Origin: Enterobacteriaceae bacterium UBA3516
GTDB taxonomy: Bacteria; Pseudomonadota; Gammaproteobacteria; Enterobacterales; Enterobacteriaceae
Assembly: GCA_002377245.1 (NCBI GenBank)
Contig: DFPL01000209.1
Location: forward strand, 1 to 11,137
Length of the DNA stretch: 11,137 bases
Direction: 5' to 3'
Notes under the pieces: generated by a model
The model's input: the letters and a program-made list of their open reading frames with translations, nothing else
Told to the model about the DNA's origin: nothing
The model's database searches: none
Program-made: the position numbers and the translations under genes
Shown here: positions 1 to 8,012 of the stretch, one piece after another
Position numbering within the stretch: position 1 is the stretch's first letter
Layout: each line of letters starts with the position of its first letter

Positions 1-604
1 CAGCCCCATCAATGCGAAAGCCAGTGTGACCGGGCGTATGTCCCGGCAATTCAACAGGCGCAATACCCGCAATGGCGTCACTTTCGCCGAGATAATGCAA
101 CTGTTCTGCATAAGCGGCGAAGGTGGCACGTGCGAGGTGGAAATTGCGTTTCTGCCGCTCATTCCCCTGCGCCATCATCGCATCATCCGTCCAGTAAGCC
201 GCTTCCCGTGGATGAATGTAGAGTTGAGCATGTGTAAAGGCCCGCTCTCCTTTTAGATTCAGTAATCCGCCGAGGTGATCAGGGTGACCGTGAGTGAGGA
301 GGACGGTATCGATCTCCCCGGCGCGAACGCCAATGGCCGACAGATTCCTGAGCAGATCTCCGCCCGCGTTATTGGCTCCGCCCGTTCCCGCATCCACCAG
401 AACCGTTCTCCCCTGGCCGCGAACCAGATAAGCGTTGATATGAATTTGGCCAGCGTCACGGATGCCTGCACGGTGCTGAATGTCGCAGGCTTCGGCCGTT
501 TCAATGCCCCCGAGTAAGTCGAGGCTGACAGACATAGTGCCGTCGCTGAGCGCAGTGACCTGAAAATCACCTATCTGGCAGGTTGGAAAAATGGATTGAG
601 ACAT
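1..604 (-). CDS. MBL-fold metallo-hydrolase (partial, C-terminus beyond window)
   Basis: This reading frame is open from an ATG at 604 to the left edge (201 codons, no stop), so the C-terminus is missing. Translation shows the metallo-beta-lactamase fold signature THGHPDH (about residues 104-110, with H105, H107, D109 and H110) and a later GHTPGHTG (about 188-195), where the second histidine is the usual third metal ligand. An early VLVDAG strand also fits the family. The fold supports a di-metal cytoplasmic hydrolase of the glyoxalase II/lactonase/quorum-quencher type; the substrate cannot be told. No signal peptide is visible (start MSQSIFPTCQ). The ATG follows a purine-rich AAAAGGTG stretch. 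The gene is divergent from the LysR-type regulator at 758, whose likely operator lies between them, so that regulator is a plausible controller (inference). The frames overlapping it on both strands are shadows. Confidence 0.9.
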   Translation of the reverse strand, partial: MSQSIFPTCQIGDFQVTALSDGTMSVSLDLLGGIETAEACDIQHRAGIRDAGQIHINAYLVRGQGRTVLVDAGTGGANNAGGDLLRNLSAIGVRAGEIDTVLLTHGHPDHLGGLLNLKGERAFTHAQLYIHPREAAYWTDDAMMAQGNERQKRNFHLARATFAAYAEQLHYLGESDAIAGIAPVELPGHTPGHTGFRIDGA

Positions 605-703
605 AGGGAGCACCTTTTGCTGGCAGCGGCTGCGCTGCTTCTTGACGTTTCCTCATGCTACCTGCTGAAGTTAAGCCTAAGAATCGATATTATTTCATTC
701 TTC

Positions 704-720
704 AGTGACATTAAGTCACT
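704..720. promoter_or_regulatory. Candidate LysR-type operator (perfect inverted repeat)
   Basis: AGTGAC-ATTAA-GTCACT is a perfect 6-bp inverted repeat with a 5-nt spacer. It contains T706-N11-A718, the classical LysR box form. It sits in the divergent spacer, 38 bp before the regulator start and 100 bp from the hydrolase start, where an autoregulatory and activation site is expected. That the neighbouring regulator binds it is inferred. Confidence 0.55.
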
Positions 721-757
721 AAATCACAAGCATGGCCGCGTGCAAAAAGGTGTCCTG

Positions 758-1651
758 ATGCGCAGAAAACTTCCCAGCAACCGCTCTCTGTTGGCCTTTG
801 AGGCCGCCGCAAGGCACGGCAATTTTGCCCGGGCGGCAGAAGAGCTTTCTCTGACCGAGGGGGCCATCAGCCGCCAGATTGCCCGGCTTGAGGCCCTGCT
901 TGATTGCAAACTTTTCGATCGCACCGGCAGCCGGGTGCAGCTTATTCCGAATGGCGCACGCTACGCGCACCGGGTTCGGGAAACGCTGGAGCGTCTCGAC
1001 CGCGACACTCAGTACCTGAAAGGCGTACCTGACGGCAGTAAAAGTCTGGAGATTGCGGCCCCGCCGACCTTTGCCAGCCGATGGCTGATCCCGAGGCTGG
1101 GGAAATTCAGGGAGAAGCATCCCGATATCATGGTCAATATTGCTGTACGAACCGACCCTTTTATCCTGACCGGCAGCGGTTTTGATGCCGCAGTGCATTT
1201 CGACCACCCCGCCTGGGCGGGTATGCGCACGCGCTCTCTTTTTCATGAGCGACTGGTGCCGGTTTGCCACCCGAGCCTGCTCACCGACGCGCCGGTAAAC
1301 ACGCAGTTGAACAGACTGCCGCGCATTCATCGCCGCCAGACGCCGGAGGCATGGCATCACTATGCACGGGAGAGCGGCATCGCGCTGGATAATCCGGCGC
1401 TCGGCGTGCGCTATGACCTGCATGAAATGGCGATTGCCGCTGCGCTCTCAGGACAGGGCGTCGCGCTGGTGCCACAGGTCTATATTGCCAATGACCTGAG
1501 CCGGGGTGCGTTGGTCGCTCCCTGGCCCGTCGCCAATAGTCTGAGCAAACACTTTTGCCTGGTGAAGCCAGCAGAAACCGGCGTAAACGACGCGGCGCTG
1601 GCGGTTTTTGAGGGTTGGTTAGACGATGAAGCCAGTGTTCGGCCTGGTTGA
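758..1651 (+). CDS. LysR-family transcriptional regulator, GcvA-like
   Basis: This 297-residue protein has normal LysR-family length. The N-terminal winged HTH covers about residues 6-65, with the typical pattern LLAFEAAARHGNFARAAEEL, then SRQIARLE and LFDRTGSRVQL. A periplasmic-binding-protein-like effector domain follows (about 95-290; APPTFASRWLIPRL and SGQGVALVP are GcvA-branch hallmarks). It should be a cytoplasmic DNA-binding regulator that senses a small ligand, not identifiable here. I chose ATG 758 because AAAAAGG lies 7 nt upstream and the product then begins MRRKLPSNRS like its relatives. The frame stays open upstream to 596, but that would add 54 unrelated residues and overlap the divergent hydrolase start. 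It is divergent from the MBL hydrolase, the usual arrangement for a LysR regulator and its target. A GC-rich hairpin follows the stop. Confidence 0.93.
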   Translation: MRRKLPSNRSLLAFEAAARHGNFARAAEELSLTEGAISRQIARLEALLDCKLFDRTGSRVQLIPNGARYAHRVRETLERLDRDTQYLKGVPDGSKSLEIAAPPTFASRWLIPRLGKFREKHPDIMVNIAVRTDPFILTGSGFDAAVHFDHPAWAGMRTRSLFHERLVPVCHPSLLTDAPVNTQLNRLPRIHRRQTPEAWHHYARESGIALDNPALGVRYDLHEMAIAAALSGQGVALVPQVYIANDLSRGALVAPWPVANSLSKHFCLVKPAETGVNDAALAVFEGWLDDEASVRPG

Positions 1652-1670
1652 AGGTTGAAGACTAAAGGTA

Positions 1671-1690
1671 GGCCCGTGCTGCCACGGGCC
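1671..1690. terminator. Hairpin between convergent lysR-type gene and bgl operon, likely shared terminator
   Basis: GGCCCGTG-CTGC-CACGGGCC is a perfect 8-bp GC-rich stem with a 4-nt loop. It lies 20 nt past the regulator stop and 23 nt past the glucosidase stop on the other strand. Neither side has a long T-run (on the minus strand TACCTTTAGT follows), so it is not a canonical intrinsic terminator. Its place between convergent genes makes bidirectional termination or 3'-end protection the best reading. Confidence 0.6.
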
Positions 1691-1712
1691 GCCAGAAGGT
1701 CAGTCGTTAGCA

Positions 1713-3164
<1,452 letters not shown>

Positions 3165-3201
3165 TTATCTGCAATATTTAATGGCGTCAGCACACGGACA
3201 A

Positions 3202-5094
3202 TTAACAGTGACGGATAATTTTAAACAGCGTGTCTTTTTCACTGACGCGACCATCCTGTTCAATATGCACATCGCCCCCGGTTCCGCGATCGTCGACGTA
3301 AATGACCGGCGTAATCAGTGACAGCCCCTCACGCTTAATCGCATCCATGTCGAAGGTCATTAACACCTGCCCGGCAAGAATGTTATCGCCGACGTTCACG
3401 CAGGGCGTAAAACAGCGACCGTTGAGGTGCACGGTATTAATGCCGACATGAATGAGCACCTCATCCCCTTTATTTGAGGTCACACCAATGGCATGGCGGG
3501 AAGGGAACATGGATGAGACCACGCCATCAAACGGGGCATAAACCGCATTTTCCAGAGGAATAATACCGACACCCTGCCCCACCACACCGCTGGAGAAGAC
3601 ATCGTCCGGGATCTCACTCAACGGGATCACTTCACCGCGCAGTGGCGAGAGAATATCGCTAATAGGCGTCGTTTCTGCCGCCGGGGCCGCTACTACAGCA
3701 AGCGGTGTTTGTGGTGCGGCGGCAGCGGCTTCTGGCAGCAGTTCGCTCTCCTCACCTTTTTTAACGCCAAAACACCAGGCCAGCACCGCACCGGCAATCA
3801 TTGCCGCCAGCACGCCGGCGAAATAGCCGAGTTTCGGGGTATAAACCGGAATGGAAAAGACGTTGTGGAAGACGTAGGCATTCATGGTTACGCCGGTGAC
3901 ACCGCAGATAGCGCCACCGATGGCCCCTGCCAGCGCAACAATGACCATCAACCTTTTGTAACGCAGGATAAGTCCATAAACGATAGGCTCGGTCACGCCC
4001 GCCAACAGCCCGGTCAGAATGATTGGCCCGGTCAATGCGCGCATTTTCGAATGTTTGCGGGAGCGCAGCCAGAAGCCGATGGCCACGCCAATTTGTGCGA
4101 AGACAGACGCCACGGCCATGCCTTCAATCGGATCGCCGCCGGAGACACGCAGGTTTTCCAGCGTGATCGGCGAGAACCCCCAGTGCAGCCCCAGCATCAC
4201 CATAAATGGCATGCCGCCGCCAATCACAATCCCGGAGAGCAGTTTGCTCTGGCTAATTAACCACATAACACCGTGAGAGAGGCCGTTCCCCAGCACCGTG
4301 CCGAAGGGGCCAAAGAACAGCGCCGTAAAGGGCACCATCACCATCAGAGAAAAGAGCGGAACGGCAAAGAGCTGGATCTCTTTATAGATGATGCGTTTAA
4401 GCAGTTTGTCGAGCCACGAATAAATAAAGATGGCGATAAAGATCGGGAAAATGGTGGTGGAATAGTTCACCGCCGTCAGCCCCATACCGAGGAAGGTGGT
4501 ATCTGCTTTGCCAATCAGCGCGGTGAATGTGGGTTCCATTAAGGCCGCACCAATGGTGCCGCCGACGTACATGTTGCCACCAATTTTATTGGTGAGCGTG
4601 ATGCCGAGGAAAACCGGCAGGAAATAGAAAATCGCATTGCTCGCCGCACTCAGGACCGCATACGTATCACTGGCATCTGAAAGCAATTTGGCCTCGACCA
4701 GCACCGTTAATACGGCTTTCAGCATCCCGGAACCGGCCATGGCCGGAATTAATGGGCTAAACGCACTGGAGATAATTTCAAAAACCGCGTCCATGCTGAA
4801 TTTTTTACTTTTCGCGGAATCGCGGCTCTCATGTGAAGCCTGCTTGTCTTTCCCGGTCACCGCCAGAATGGCATCGTAATATTCCGCCACTGCACTGCCG
4901 ATGACGATTTGATATTGGCCGCCGCTCTCCACTGCCGTGAGCACATAGGGCAATTTTTTCAGCGCCTCGCCGTTGGCCTGGGCTGAGTCCTTCAGGGAGA
5001 AACGCAAGCGGGTGGCGCAATGCACGACGCTTTCAATATTCTCTTTGCCCCCCACCAGCGAGACGATTTCTTTACTCTCATTTTCATATTTCAT
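3202..5094 (-). CDS. bglF: PTS beta-glucoside transporter, EIIBCA (BglF-like)
   Basis: This inner-membrane permease takes up and phosphorylates beta-glucosides using phosphate from HPr. The 630 residues carry three domains in the order B-C-A. EIIB (about 1-85) has phospho-cysteine C26 in HCATRLRF. EIIC (about 100-445) has many membrane segments and the GVTEP motif at 366-370. EIIA (about 475-630) has the glucose-type signature PFDGVV, H534, and phospho-acceptor H549 in LIHVGINTV. An Ala/Pro-rich linker at about 455-477 joins C to A. Length and order match E. coli BglF (625 aa). ATG 5094 has AGGTGG upstream at good spacing. BglF-type permeases also phosphorylate and inhibit their antiterminator when substrate is absent, which fits the bglG-like gene just upstream. 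All catalytic residues are present. Confidence 0.95.
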   Translation of the reverse strand: MKYENESKEIVSLVGGKENIESVVHCATRLRFSLKDSAQANGEALKKLPYVLTAVESGGQYQIVIGSAVAEYYDAILAVTGKDKQASHESRDSAKSKKFSMDAVFEIISSAFSPLIPAMAGSGMLKAVLTVLVEAKLLSDASDTYAVLSAASNAIFYFLPVFLGITLTNKIGGNMYVGGTIGAALMEPTFTALIGKADTTFLGMGLTAVNYSTTIFPIFIAIFIYSWLDKLLKRIIYKEIQLFAVPLFSLMVMVPFTALFFGPFGTVLGNGLSHGVMWLISQSKLLSGIVIGGGMPFMVMLGLHWGFSPITLENLRVSGGDPIEGMAVASVFAQIGVAIGFWLRSRKHSKMRALTGPIILTGLLAGVTEPIVYGLILRYKRLMVIVALAGAIGGAICGVTGVTMNAYVFHNVFSIPVYTPKLGYFAGVLAAMIAGAVLAWCFGVKKGEESELLPEAAAAAPQTPLAVVAAPAAETTPISDILSPLRGEVIPLSEIPDDVFSSGVVGQGVGIIPLENAVYAPFDGVVSSMFPSRHAIGVTSNKGDEVLIHVGINTVHLNGRCFTPCVNVGDNILAGQVLMTFDMDAIKREGLSLITPVIYVDDRGTGGDVHIEQDGRVSEKDTLFKIIRHC

Positions 5095-5116
5095 GATGCC
5101 ACCTGGCCTCTGATAC

Positions 5117-5130
5117 TTTTCTTCAGGTAA
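5117..5130 (-). repeat. Leader-derived 14-nt repeat, copy 2 (before permease gene)
   Basis: Read on the minus strand this is TTACCTGAAGAAAA, identical to 6054-6041 just after the leader terminator. It follows a GCAGGC element and a hairpin at similar spacing to the first leader, which suggests the two spacers share an origin. Confidence 0.6.
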
Positions 5131-5144
5131 TAGCGGGCCGTAGA

Positions 5145-5160
5145 AAATGCCGAAGCATTT
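5145..5160 (-). promoter_or_regulatory. UUCG-capped hairpin between antiterminator and permease genes
   Basis: On the minus strand, AAATGC-TTCG-GCATTT makes a 6-bp stem closed by the very stable C(UUCG)G tetraloop, plus one possible G-U pair outside. It lies 29 nt after the antiterminator stop. No T-run follows, so it is unlikely to terminate strongly. It may be the decayed second bgl-type terminator, or a processing or stability hairpin that sets the ratio of the two products. Confidence 0.5.
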
Positions 5161-5189
5161 CCCTGGTGTTGGCCTGCTGATAAATTAAA

Positions 5190-6026
5190 TTAGTTGCTTA
5201 ATGACAACCGATTCAGTCGCAGCGTGAGATAGACAATATCGTCTCGCGTAACTAACCAGTCGTATTTACTTTCTAAATAACGTTTTATTTTCATCGCACA
5301 GAGATAGTCGTTTTTGTAGCGCCCGGTCAGTAATCGCTCCAGCGTCGTATCGCTGTCATCAATGGCTTTGGTTTTTAAATGGCGCATGATGTAGTAACGC
5401 ACATGAGTGACGAACCGGGTGTAATCGTAGGCCGCTTCATTAAACTCCTTTTGATAGTGGTACTTCACAATATCCAGAATGTTATTAATAATTTGCGTGA
5501 CCTTCATGGTCTCATGCATGTCATTTTCGAGAATGCCACCGTTGACGATGTGCAGGGTGATAAACACCGCCTCATCATCCGGCAGGTCGACACCAAAGGT
5601 ATCGCGAATTTTTTGTAGCGCCTGCAGGGCATAGTGATATTCGTTGAAATAGATCTGTTTAATATCCCACTTCAGTGGACTGCTGATGGTGACCCCTTCC
5701 CGCGAACGCTTTAATGCAAAACCAATATGGTCTGCCAGCGCTGGAATAATCGCCTCATCAATCCGATAGCCCAGAATCTGTTCGCCGTTTTTAATGATGC
5801 CGATGGCTATCTCAATTTCTTCTGCATTGATATGCGATGCCAGAGAATGGGTGGTTTTACTGAGCGCCGCCGTCGCCAGTACAAAACGTTTTTCCACCAG
5901 GGCAGCATCAACCCAATCCCCTTCGCGTTTGTTAAACCCCAGCCCTTTACCAATGACGATTTCTTCCTGACCGGCTTCATTGAAAACGAGAGACACATTG
6001 TTATTAAATACTTTTAAAATCTTCAT
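5190..6026 (-). CDS. bglG: BglG/LicT-family transcriptional antiterminator with two PRD domains
   Basis: This cytoplasmic RNA-binding protein binds the RAT hairpin in its own leader and blocks the overlapping terminator. Its 278 residues are the family norm. The CAT RNA-binding domain is at about 1-58 (MKILKVFNNNVSLV, then EEIVIGKGLGF). PRD1 spans about 65-170, with regulatory histidines H100 (ADHIGFALKR) and H159 (TLHIVNG). PRD2 spans about 175-278, with H208 (THVRYYIMRHL). The position where relatives carry the second PRD2 histidine (the YLTLHINR-type motif) is arginine here, R270 in YLTLRLNRL. In characterised relatives, permease-dependent phosphorylation of PRD1 inhibits and HPr-dependent phosphorylation of PRD2 activates. 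ATG 6026 lacks a strong Shine-Dalgarno sequence, which may keep its level low. It is the first gene of the operon, 95 bp before the permease. Confidence 0.94.
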   Translation of the reverse strand: MKILKVFNNNVSLVFNEAGQEEIVIGKGLGFNKREGDWVDAALVEKRFVLATAALSKTTHSLASHINAEEIEIAIGIIKNGEQILGYRIDEAIIPALADHIGFALKRSREGVTISSPLKWDIKQIYFNEYHYALQALQKIRDTFGVDLPDDEAVFITLHIVNGGILENDMHETMKVTQIINNILDIVKYHYQKEFNEAAYDYTRFVTHVRYYIMRHLKTKAIDDSDTTLERLLTGRYKNDYLCAMKIKRYLESKYDWLVTRDDIVYLTLRLNRLSLSN

Positions 6027-6040
6027 GACTGCGCCGTCGG

Positions 6041-6054
6041 TTTTCTTCAGGTAA
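6041..6054 (-). repeat. Leader 14-nt repeat, copy 1 (after the leader terminator)
   Basis: TTACCTGAAGAAAA on the minus strand begins in the last T residues of the leader terminator and is repeated exactly at 5130-5117. See copy 2 for the comparison. Confidence 0.6.
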
Positions 6055-6103
6055 AAAAAAACGTGACCAATTAATTCCCTGTAAGGGGAACAAATTGGTC
6101 ACG
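6053..6103 (-). terminator. Leader intrinsic terminator of the bgl operon
   Basis: On the minus strand CGTGACCAATT (6103-6093) pairs perfectly over 11 bp with AATTGGTCACG (6072-6062). A smaller inner stem, TTCCC/GGGAA, may form in the loop. The stem is followed at once by nine T residues (6061-6053), a canonical Rho-independent terminator in front of the first gene. Its 5' arm shares 7 nt with the RAT element, so the two structures exclude each other. Confidence 0.93.
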
Positions 6104-6125
6104 CCTGCATTATCAGTAACGATCC
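6097..6125 (-). promoter_or_regulatory. Ribonucleic antiterminator (RAT) site for the BglG-type protein
   Basis: The 29-nt element reads GGATCGTTACTG, a 5-nt variable part ATAAT, then GCAGGCGTGACC. It closely follows the RAT consensus recalled for bgl/licT leaders (GGATTGTTACTG-N5-GCAGGCAAAACC). The first half matches at 11 of 12 positions; in the second half GCAGGC and ACC match. The last 7 nt (CGTGACC) are also the 5' arm of the terminator. Bound antiterminator would hold the RAT hairpin and prevent termination. Confidence 0.92.
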
Positions 6126-6135
6126 TCTGCGGCTA

Positions 6136-6164
6136 TTGATAGGGAAGTCCGCAGTCAAACGCAA
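6136..6164 (-). promoter_or_regulatory. Predicted bgl operon promoter
   Basis: On the minus strand, TTGCGT (6164-6159) and TATCAA (6141-6136) are separated by 17 nt. Both hexamers are weak, as expected for an activator-dependent promoter. Transcription would start near 6129, just before the RAT, putting the CRP box centre about 60 bp upstream (class I spacing). A TTGACT six bases downstream of the -35 is a better hexamer but lacks a -10 at good spacing. Confidence 0.6.
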
Positions 6165-6181
6165 TTCCTGTCCCGATGATT

Positions 6182-6197
6182 TGTGACTCGATTCACA
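6182..6197 (-). promoter_or_regulatory. CRP (cAMP receptor protein) binding site
   Basis: TGTGA-ATCGAG-TCACA (minus strand) is a perfect match to both half-sites of the CRP consensus with the required 6-nt spacer; flanking TT/AA extends the symmetry to 7 bp. Its centre at 6189.5 is about 60 bp upstream of the predicted transcription start, typical of class I activation and catabolite control of a beta-glucoside operon. Confidence 0.88.
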
Positions 6198-6215
6198 AAA
6201 AAGCCTTCACCGGGC
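6197..6215 (-). terminator. Weak terminator-like sequence after the histidine kinase gene
   Basis: On the minus strand, GCC-CGGTGAA-GGC is followed by six T residues, 16 nt after the kinase stop. The stem is only 3 bp, so termination may be inefficient. The T-run touches the CRP box of the next operon. Read-through into the bgl leader would still meet the RAT/terminator switch. Confidence 0.3.
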
Positions 6216-6230
6216 ACCTCATTCTGCTTA

Positions 6231-8012
6231 CTAGTGGGTCGACCACTGCGTTAACAGCGCGTGAAGGGTCGCGGGCTCAAGGGGTTTGCGCAGAACCAGA
6301 TAGCCCTCCTCCTCGGCTTCACGCAGAACTGGGGAGTTGAACTCACCGCTGACCATCGCTCCGCTGACGTTGGGCAGGCGTTCAATTAGCGCCTTCAGAA
6401 TATCAAACCCACTCTCCCCCGAGCGTAACCGCTGATCGCACAACACAACGCTGGGCGTGAATCCCCCGTCAACAATGGCAAACGCCTCTTCTGCGGAGTC
6501 AGCGCAGCGCACCGTAATACCCCAACTGCTCATCAGGCTTTCCCAGGCAGAGGTGACCAGCGGATCGTCGTCCACCACCAGGCAGTACCCCTTCAGCGAT
6601 GCGCGGCGGCTGACTGGGGCCACGGCGTCACTGGCCGGCGCGGGGTCAGCCACCGTGACATCGCCGGTATACTGCCGAAAACGCATCCAGAAGCGGGAAC
6701 CTTTGTCCTCAATGGATTGCATACCATATTTCACGTTCATCAGTTTTGCGCAGCGGGCTACCACGGCAAGCCCAAGGCCGTGACCGGCACTGTCTATTTT
6801 CCACGCCAGTTCGGGTCGGTAATAGGGGGAGAAGATTTTGCTTTTCTCGCCGTCAGCAATGCCTACTCCGGTGTCCCACACCTCAATGAGGCACTCTGCG
6901 CCGCGCGGACGAATCGCGACCAGTACTCCCCCTTTTTGCGTGTAACGCAGGGCATTCTGAATCAGGTTTATCAGCGACTGGCGCACCAGTAACGGATCGC
7001 CCATCACATGGATCTGCCGCCCTGGTCGCCAGGTTCGCAGCTTCAACCCCCGGCTTTTAGCCTCTTCGCGAAAAAGTGTGAAAACCGAATCCAGCAACGC
7101 ACCAATGTCCACATGGGTGGTGGCCGTGGTCATATTACCGGATTCAATCTTGCTCAGATCCAACAGTGAATTGAACATCAGTTGAACGGAGCGCACGCTT
7201 TGTTGCAGATCCAGCAACTGTGGCATCAGCGCGTCGTTGCTGTTTTTATGGATAATCGCCTCGATAAGAAAGCCCATGGCGTGCACCGGCTGGCGCAAAT
7301 CGTGGCTGGCGGTGGTCAAAAACTGATTTTTATCCAGCAGCGCCTGCTCGGCCTCTTCCTTTGCCTGACGAAACTGCTCGGCAAGGCGGGCGCTCTCCTC
7401 TTCAAGCCTGGCCTGCTGAATGAAAAAGGCGTGTGACGTTAACGCATGGCGGTAAATCGCAAGGGCATAGAGTAAATTCAGCATCAGTACGATCAGCATG
7501 ACATTGTCCATGCGGCACATGATGCCAATGTTTAACACTCCCCAGGAGGCGATGAAAAAGCGTTTAAAGGTGCTGATAACGGGTGTCAGATGGGTCGCGT
7601 TAGCGGCGACGATCGCAGCGATGCTGATATTCAGAAGCAGGAAAAAATCAAAATTTTGGCCCGGCGGCGTAATCCAATAGAGCGAGGAAATACCCAACCC
7701 ATGGGCAAGGGCGACTTTATTAATATGCGGAAGCCAGCGGCGCAGGACCTCCTCTTCGTTAATTTCTTTCACCTCCCGCTGATAGCGGTGGTGCCATATT
7801 CTGATTATTACTGCACAAATCAGGTAAATACCGATCCAGACCAGCGTAGGCCCAGTGTCAGCACCCAACCAATATAGCCAGATTGCAAACGGAATGCCGA
7901 CAAACGGCACGGCGGTAAAACTGAACACCAGGCGGATAAAGGTATTATTCAGCAAGCGGATCTGTGCCCGAGAGGAAATGCCACCCTCTTCGGTTTCGGC
8001 AACCCATTTCAT
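6231..8012 (-). CDS. Membrane hybrid histidine kinase with C-terminal receiver domain
   Basis: This is the sensor kinase of a two-component system (593 residues). The N-terminal part has about six hydrophobic membrane segments (roughly residues 25-50, 55-73, 100-116, 121-140, 148-166, 168-188) with little periplasmic loop, so sensing is probably within the membrane. A charged helix, likely coiled coil, covers 198-230. The H-box ASHDLRQPVHAMG carries phospho-acceptor H237. The HATPase domain shows N353 (LINLIQNALRYT), DTGVGI at 380-385 and GHGLGL at 410-415. The C-terminal receiver (about 475-590) keeps D481/D482, phospho-acceptor D526 and K576. No Hpt domain is present. The SHDLRQPxHA box is typical of a hybrid-kinase class paired with LuxR-type regulators. 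Its ATG overlaps the response regulator stop by ATGA, indicating translational coupling. The signal is unknown. Confidence 0.92.
   Translation of the reverse strand: MKWVAETEEGGISSRAQIRLLNNTFIRLVFSFTAVPFVGIPFAIWLYWLGADTGPTLVWIGIYLICAVIIRIWHHRYQREVKEINEEEVLRRWLPHINKVALAHGLGISSLYWITPPGQNFDFFLLLNISIAAIVAANATHLTPVISTFKRFFIASWGVLNIGIMCRMDNVMLIVLMLNLLYALAIYRHALTSHAFFIQQARLEEESARLAEQFRQAKEEAEQALLDKNQFLTTASHDLRQPVHAMGFLIEAIIHKNSNDALMPQLLDLQQSVRSVQLMFNSLLDLSKIESGNMTTATTHVDIGALLDSVFTLFREEAKSRGLKLRTWRPGRQIHVMGDPLLVRQSLINLIQNALRYTQKGGVLVAIRPRGAECLIEVWDTGVGIADGEKSKIFSPYYRPELAWKIDSAGHGLGLAVVARCAKLMNVKYGMQSIEDKGSRFWMRFRQYTGDVTVADPAPASDAVAPVSRRASLKGYCLVVDDDPLVTSAWESLMSSWGITVRCADSAEEAFAIVDGGFTPSVVLCDQRLRSGESGFDILKALIERLPNVSGAMVSGEFNSPVLREAEEEGYLVLRKPLEPATLHALLTQWSTH

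Noticed and set aside
259..570. Minus-strand 103-codon frame and plus-strand 275-517 frame
   Set aside because: Both are shadows of the MBL hydrolase, whose true frame is open to the window edge and carries the HxHxDH motif.
596..757. 54-codon N-terminal extension of the LysR-type protein from an ATG at 596
   Set aside because: It has no ribosome-binding site, overlaps the divergent hydrolase start, and adds sequence foreign to the family; ATG 758 has a good Shine-Dalgarno and the normal N-terminus.
719..1423. Long minus-strand frame (234 codons) antisense to the LysR-type gene
   Set aside because: It has no recognisable domain or ribosome-binding site and mirrors a GC-rich coding region.
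3709..4542. Plus-strand frames antisense to the PTS permease
   Set aside because: Composition is rich in His, Gln and Arg, as expected for the reverse of membrane-protein codons; no domains, and the permease frame is complete.
6180..6199. TTTGTGA-N6-TCACAAA read as a terminator stem
   Set aside because: The T-run is on the wrong side for this stem on the minus strand and absent on the plus strand; the sequence is a perfect CRP site at promoter spacing.
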